A DNA stretch of 11,490 nucleotides from Bacteroidota bacterium (GTDB taxonomy: Bacteria > Bacteroidota > Bacteroidia > Bacteroidales > PUMT01). The stretch is taken from NCBI GenBank assembly GCA_003567115.1, contig PXAP01000235.1, positions 1 to 11,490 on the forward strand, read 5' to 3'. A program made the position numbers and the translations under genes. The stretch's first letter is position 1, and each line of letters starts with the position of its first letter. The notes beneath the pieces are model-generated. The model was not told the DNA's origin, searched no databases, and saw only the letters and a list, made by a program, of their open reading frames with translations. This document shows, one piece after another, positions 7,732 to 11,490 of this stretch.

Positions 7732-7760
7732 CAAAGGTATATTTTTTTTTATAAAAACAA
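7732..7760 (-). promoter_or_regulatory. Main promoter of the str-S10 operon
   Basis: On the minus strand the -7 element TACCTTTG (7739-7732) matches the Bacteroidota primary-sigma consensus TAnnTTTG exactly. A -33 element TTG (7760-7758) lies 18 nt upstream, within the usual spacing. The spacer and upstream DNA are long T and A tracts, as in strong rRNA and ribosomal promoters. Transcription should start near 7724-7728, giving a leader of about 45 nt before the rpsL ATG. The motif match is seen; activity is inferred. Confidence 0.8.
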
Positions 7761-7875
7761 TAAAAACAAATATAATAAGCCTGAGTTATCTTAAAAAAGA
7801 ATCCGCCTGTTTACGGCAGAATCTCTACAAGATGTCATTAAATAATTAAATAGTTAAGATTGAAATAAAAAACTG

Positions 7876-7905
7876 CAAATTTAATAAAAAGATTGACCTT
7901 ATCAA
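7876..7905 (-). promoter_or_regulatory. Second candidate promoter for the rpsL operon
   Basis: On the minus strand TAAATTTG (7883-7876) fits TAnnTTTG, and TTG (7905-7903) lies 19 nt upstream. A transcript would begin near 7869 and have a leader of about 190 nt that runs through the main promoter. In AT-rich DNA such a match can easily be chance, so this is only a candidate. Confidence 0.3.
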
Positions 7906-7963
7906 TATAATTATCCGGAAATTTAAACCTGTTACAAAGCATGGTATCTTGATTAAAAATTAT

Positions 7964-7971
7964 TACTTTTG
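7964..7971 (+). promoter_or_regulatory. Candidate -7 element for EF-G2
   Basis: TACTTTTG matches the TAnnTTTG consensus on the plus strand and is the only such match between the divergent promoters and the EF-G2 start. No TTG is found at the normal -33 distance; the nearest (7949-7951) leaves a spacer of only 12 nt. A missing -33 box is what one expects of a promoter that needs an activator, which would suit a starvation-induced gene. Transcription would start near 7977, giving a leader of roughly 90 nt. Confidence 0.4.
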
Positions 7972-7973
7972 AA

Positions 7974-7996
7974 CCCTGTTTGTAACTTTAACAGGG
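7974..7996 (+). repeat. Inverted repeat at the presumed EF-G2 transcription start
   Basis: CCCTGTT (7974-7980) and AACAGGG (7990-7996) are perfect complements separated by 9 nt. Overlapping it, TTTGTAAC (7979-7986) is the exact complement of GTTACAAA at 7931-7938, on the other side of the candidate -7 box, and CCTGTT also occurs directly repeated at 7928-7933. The site could be an operator overlapping the start of transcription or a hairpin at the 5' end of the mRNA. There is no U-tract behind it, so it is not a terminator. Confidence 0.35.
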
Positions 7997-8070
7997 CTTG
8001 TGCATTAAATATCAGAACATTAAATATAAATACAGATAAATTATTTTTTTAACACAATCATAAATTACAA

Positions 8071-10227
8071 ATGATAACTTACCAGACGGATCAGATAAAA
8101 AACATAGTGGTTTGCGGTAATCTCAAATCAGGTAAAACCACTCTGGTGGAAGCCATGCTTTTTGAAGGAGGGGTGACAGAGAGAAGGGGCTCAGTTGAAA
8201 GCAAAAACACTGTTTCCGACTACAATGAGATAGAACATGAAAATGAAAACTCGGTATTTGCAACTGTGCTCTATACAGAGTACGCCGGCAAAAAAATAAA
8301 TCTTATCGATACACCCGGGCTCGATGATTTCAGCGGGGGACTGATAACCGGATTGCGGCCCGCAGATACCGCCCTGATGCTTATAAACGGCCAGCATGGA
8401 GTTGAAATTGGAACCGAGATACAGGGAAGGCATCTCGAATCACATAACAAGCCGGTTATAATGGCAGTAAACCAGCTGGATCACGATAAGGCAGGTTTCG
8501 AAAAAGTGGTGGAATCTTTAAAGCAAAGTTACGGCAATAAAGCCGTTATATTTCAATACCCGGTCAATGCAGGAGAAAACTTCAACTCTCTGGTTGATGT
8601 TCTTAAGATGAAAATGTATAAATATGCGGCGGATGGCGGAAAGCCTGAAATTTCAGATATTCCGGCCGACCAGGCCGGCAGGGCGGAAGAATTGCGAAAT
8701 GAGTTGATTGAGGCCGCAGCCGAAAACGACGAAAGCCTGATGGAAACCTTTTTTGAAAAAGGAACCCTTGAGGAAGATGAAATGCTGAAGGGTATAAGGC
8801 TGGGGATCAAAACAAGAAACATGTTTCCCGTTTTGTGCATTTCCTCAAAAAAGAATATTGGCGTGGGAAGGCTGCTTGAATTCATCTCCGAAGCTGCACC
8901 CGGTCCTCACGAAACCGGTCCGGCGGTAACAAAAGACGGTAAAGAGATAAAATGCGACAAATCATCTCCGGCCTCTGTTTTTGTCTTTAAGACAAGTATT
9001 GAAACCCATATAGGAGAGATCAACTTTTTTAAGGTAATGTCGGGAGAAATTACCGAAAACATGGATCTGATAAATAACAATACCGCGGCAAAGGAAAGAT
9101 TTTCCCAGCTGCTGGTTGCGGCCGGCAAAAACCGGACCAAGGTACCCAAACTTGTTGCCGGAGATATAGGTGCAACAGTTAAACTAAAAAACACCAAGGC
9201 AAATCATACACTTACAGTTGCGGGACAATCTTTTGAGTTTGAGTCCATAACCTATCCGGAACCCAAATTCCGGACTGCCATCAAGGCAAAAAGCGAGTCG
9301 GATGAGGAAAAACTGGGTGAGGCACTTTCAAGGATGCATGATGAAGACCCCACCATTGTCATTGAATACTCCAAGGAGCTTAAACAGATCATCGTTCACG
9401 GGCAGGGCGAATATCATCTGAATATCCTGAAGTGGCACCTCGACAATATTTTCAAAATTGAAACCGATTTTATACCTCCGAAAATTCCCTACCGGGAAAC
9501 AATTACCAAAACAGCCCAGTCCACCTACCGGCATAAAAAACAATCGGGCGGTGCCGGACAGTTCGGCGAGGTGCACATGGTGATCGAGCCATACTCCGAA
9601 GATATGCCCGATCCGGTAAAATACAAAGTAGACGGTAAAGAGATCAATGTATCGGTGCGGGGCAGGGAAGATCACAAGCTGCCATGGGGAGGCATGCTGG
9701 TATATTTCAACTGTATTGTCGGCGGAGCCATTGACAATCGTTTCATGCCTGCCATACTCAAGGGGATTATGGAGAAGATGGAGGAGGGACCGCTTACCGG
9801 ATCCTATGCGCGTGATATAAGGGTGGCGGTTTATGACGGTAAAATGCACCCGGTCGACTCCAACGAGATCTCCTTCAAGCTGGCAGGCCGTAACGCTTTC
9901 AGGGAAGCCTTCAAAAATGCGGGTCCCCGCATCCTCGAACCTATTTATGATGTTGAGGTAATGGTGCCTTCCGAAAAAATGGGAGATGTTATGAGTGACC
10001 TTCAGGCCCGTCGTGCCATGATTGAAGGCATGACCAGTGAAAAAGGATTTGAGATAATTAAAGCCAGGGTTCCCCTTGCCGAGATGGGAAAATATTCAAC
10101 GGCGCTGAGTTCGCTGACCAACGGCAGGGCAACCTATACTATGAGGATGGCCAGATACGAAGCGGTACCCGGAGACCTGCAGGAGAAGCTCCTCAAAGCA
10201 TACGAGGAAGAGCAGGAGGGGGAATAA
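8071..10227 (+). CDS. fusA2: EF-G2: EF-G paralogue with degenerate GTPase site
   Basis: The 718-residue protein has the full EF-G architecture: G domain with G' insert (about 7-280), domain II (about 300-390), domain III (about 400-470), domain IV (about 470-620) and domain V (about 621-705). The P-loop GNLKSGKT (16-23) is intact. The DTPGH motif is DTPGL, so the catalytic His is Leu84. The switch I RGIT motif is not recognisable (EHEN aligns there), and NKxD is NQLD (134-137). The domain IV tip keeps MHPVDSNE with His593, needed for translocation. Domain IV carries an insert of about 27 residues (within 507-547) compared with fusA. The pattern agrees with Bacteroides EF-G2, reported to translocate without GTP hydrolysis and to be induced by the Cur regulator in carbon starvation. 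The ATG at 8071 follows an in-frame stop at 8050. Ribosome-protection proteins (TetQ type) are an alternative but fit less well. Confidence 0.88.
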   Translation: MITYQTDQIKNIVVCGNLKSGKTTLVEAMLFEGGVTERRGSVESKNTVSDYNEIEHENENSVFATVLYTEYAGKKINLIDTPGLDDFSGGLITGLRPADTALMLINGQHGVEIGTEIQGRHLESHNKPVIMAVNQLDHDKAGFEKVVESLKQSYGNKAVIFQYPVNAGENFNSLVDVLKMKMYKYAADGGKPEISDIPADQAGRAEELRNELIEAAAENDESLMETFFEKGTLEEDEMLKGIRLGIKTRNMFPVLCISSKKNIGVGRLLEFISEAAPGPHETGPAVTKDGKEIKCDKSSPASVFVFKTSIETHIGEINFFKVMSGEITENMDLINNNTAAKERFSQLLVAAGKNRTKVPKLVAGDIGATVKLKNTKANHTLTVAGQSFEFESITYPEPKFRTAIKAKSESDEEKLGEALSRMHDEDPTIVIEYSKELKQIIVHGQGEYHLNILKWHLDNIFKIETDFIPPKIPYRETITKTAQSTYRHKKQSGGAGQFGEVHMVIEPYSEDMPDPVKYKVDGKEINVSVRGREDHKLPWGGMLVYFNCIVGGAIDNRFMPAILKGIMEKMEEGPLTGSYARDIRVAVYDGKMHPVDSNEISFKLAGRNAFREAFKNAGPRILEPIYDVEVMVPSEKMGDVMSDLQARRAMIEGMTSEKGFEIIKARVPLAEMGKYSTALSSLTNGRATYTMRMARYEAVPGDLQEKLLKAYEEEQEGE

Positions 10228-10248
10228 AACTTCACCCTCCCTCAAAGT

Positions 10249-11340
10249 CTATCCGGTGGCAGGGTCCTTTCCCAGCCTGCCGGGGTCAAGGCTGACTCTT
10301 GCCCTGGGCAGGCAATGAGGATATTTCTCCTGCAGGAAGGCAAGAAGCCTTTCACGCACATATACCCTCAGATCCCATGCAGACGGTGAGTCGGCGGCAC
10401 TTACCAGCGCCCTTAACTCCACTGTCCTCTCAGTTGCATCGGTCACCTGCACCACCTTAACCTTGCCGTCCCAGAGCGGGTTTCCTTCCAAAATCCGGTC
10501 CAGCTCTTTTCTTACGGCATCCACCGGAAGGGTATAGTCGGCATAAATGAACACGGTTCCAAGTATGTCTGCATCCGTTCGGGTCCAGTTCTGGAAAGGC
10601 TTTTCAATAAAATAGGTGGTAGGAAGTACCAGCCTGCGCTTGTCCCATATGGCCACCACCACATACGTAAGGTTGATCTCCTCTATCCTTCCCCATTCGT
10701 TCTCCACTATTACCACATCGTCAAGCCTGATGGGCTGGCTCAATGCAATCTGTATGCCGGCAAGGATAGTGCCTATTGCCCTCTGGGCAGCAAAACCTAT
10801 TATAATACCCGCCACACCGGCCGAAGCAATAAGGCTTACCCCTATCTTCCTGATCCCTTCAAAGGACATAAGCACCAGCGACACTCCCACCAGCACTATA
10901 AGGAAAATCACTATATTCTCAAGCACCCTGAATTGTGTAAACACCTTCCTGGCCTGAAGATTGTCCTTATCCTGAATATCGAACTTACGCAGAATGAAAA
11001 ATTTTATAAGGTGTACCGACTGGATAAGTATACAGCTCACAAATATTATCACCATCACAGATATCAGGTGACTGATGTAACCGGTATGCCTTATCTGGTG
11101 GTCAAAAAAGGAGATCGGGATAACAAGTGAGACAAACAATGCAAGCAATATGACCGGCAGTCTCAATTTCACCCTCAGCCGGCTTACAAACTCCCGGGCT
11201 TCCTGGCCTGCCCATGCACCGGCTATTTTGCTTATAACAATCAGCATAATAACAGAAACTGCAAAAATCAACAGCACGGCCAGAAGGTAGGTAATAATTA
11301 CATACTCTCCCCTGAAAATTGTGGTGAAAAAATCAATCAT
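10249..11340 (-). CDS. MscS-family small-conductance mechanosensitive channel
   Basis: MscS channels open under membrane tension and release solutes after hypo-osmotic shock. The 363-residue protein has about five hydrophobic segments (roughly 14-38, 60-79, 88-113, 139-158 and 166-200). The last is the pore helix, rich in Gly and Ala: SLIASAGVAGIIIGFAAQR, followed by GTILAGIQIALSQPIRLDDVV. The cytoplasmic beta-domain follows, with WGRIEEINLTYVVVAIWDKRRLVLPTTY split over residues 216-243 and PFQNWTRT, then an alpha/beta domain to the C-terminus. It is longer than E. coli MscS (286 residues, 3 helices) because of two extra N-terminal helices. It converges on EF-G2 with 21 nt between the stops; the placement gives no functional link. 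The start ATG at 11338-11340 precedes TM1 closely. I see no clear promoter upstream. Confidence 0.9.
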   Translation of the reverse strand: MIDFFTTIFRGEYVIITYLLAVLLIFAVSVIMLIVISKIAGAWAGQEAREFVSRLRVKLRLPVILLALFVSLVIPISFFDHQIRHTGYISHLISVMVIIFVSCILIQSVHLIKFFILRKFDIQDKDNLQARKVFTQFRVLENIVIFLIVLVGVSLVLMSFEGIRKIGVSLIASAGVAGIIIGFAAQRAIGTILAGIQIALSQPIRLDDVVIVENEWGRIEEINLTYVVVAIWDKRRLVLPTTYFIEKPFQNWTRTDADILGTVFIYADYTLPVDAVRKELDRILEGNPLWDGKVKVVQVTDATERTVELRALVSAADSPSAWDLRVYVRERLLAFLQEKYPHCLPRARVSLDPGRLGKDPATG

Positions 11341-11490
11341 AATTACCAGTTTTTTAAGGTTTAATTATTGAGTCCGCTTTATAAAATATTATTTTGGCGA
11401 AAATTGGTAAAATCTATAACAGGAGAGTACATAACAGCCGGGATAATAACCATGCTTAATTGAATCCGGAGGGTACATGGCATACTGTCA
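11341..11490. other. Intergenic sequence upstream of the channel gene
   Basis: The last 150 nt hold no gene I can support. An ATG at 11477-11479 after GGAGGGT opens only four codons before the edge, too little to call. No exact TAnnTTTG box for the channel gene is present on the minus strand; TAGATTTT near 11408-11415 is the nearest approach. The sequence must contain at least the leader of the channel gene. Confidence 0.5.

Larger units (their letters stand above)
7682..8070. other. Divergent regulatory region between rpsL operon and EF-G2
   Basis: This 389-nt stretch has no convincing gene: it is AT-rich, has stops in all frames and shows no tRNA or other RNA I recognise. It separates two divergent transcription units. 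It holds a strong Bacteroidota-type promoter for rpsL, a second weaker minus-strand candidate, a candidate plus-strand -7 box for EF-G2, and short inverted repeats around the latter (7931-7938 with 7979-7986; 7974-7980 with 7990-7996). The rpsL-proximal promoter and the EF-G2 box are about 200 nt apart, close enough for one regulator or DNA topology to affect both. An 8-bp inverted repeat also links 7712-7719 with 7828-7835, but at this length it may be chance. Confidence 0.85.

Noticed and set aside
7801..7820. Possible hairpin or terminator at GCCTGTTTACGGC
   Set aside because: The stem is only three base pairs and no T-tract is in place.
7712..7835. Eight-base inverted repeat ACATCTTG / CAAGATGT in the divergent region
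   Set aside because: About one such pair is expected by chance in 390 nt, and it has no link to a promoter box.
8071..10227. Tetracycline-resistance ribosome-protection protein (TetQ/TetM type)
   Set aside because: TetM/TetQ keep the GTPase motifs including the catalytic histidine and are about 640 residues long. This protein has lost those motifs, is 718 residues long and has an EF-G-like domain IV tip with a VDS motif.
11477..11490. Start of a plus-strand gene at the right edge
   Set aside because: Only four codons are visible after the ATG; nothing can be recognised.

Overview
This window comes from a member of the Bacteroidota, most likely the order Bacteroidales. Three things point there: the gene order rpsL-rpsG-fusA-rpsJ-rplC-rplD-rplW-rplB-rpsS-rplV-rpsC-rplP with no tuf between fusA and rpsJ, ribosomal protein sequences with the form I know from that phylum (for example HPMGGGEGR in L2), and a promoter of the Bacteroidota type (TTG - 18 nt - TACCTTTG) in front of rpsL. 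Shine-Dalgarno sequences are weak or absent before the genes, as is usual in this phylum.

Layout. Positions 1-7681 on the minus strand are one long translation operon: the str genes (S12, S7, EF-G) run into the S10 cluster (S10, L3, L4, L23, L2, S19, L22, S3, L16) with gaps of 1 to 73 nt. L16 is cut by the window edge. Positions 7682-8070 are an AT-rich divergent regulatory region with a strong minus-strand promoter for the operon and weaker candidate promoters in both directions. Positions 8071-10227 on the plus strand encode a second, divergent EF-G-like protein of 718 residues. It keeps the translocase domains but has lost the catalytic switch II histidine, the switch I RGIT motif and the lysine of NKxD. 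It matches the Bacteroides EF-G2 type, described as a translocase without GTPase activity that is made under carbon starvation. Positions 10249-11340 on the minus strand encode an MscS-family small-conductance mechanosensitive channel that converges on EF-G2. The last 150 nt hold no recognisable gene.

How the genes fit together. The operon supplies ribosomal proteins and the canonical GTP-hydrolysing EF-G for growth. The GTPase-degenerate EF-G2 is transcribed away from it out of the same 389-nt region. The growth and (by homology) starvation translocases therefore share one control region, which is the most interesting point in the window. Nothing else looks like a novel system; most of the window is a standard housekeeping locus.
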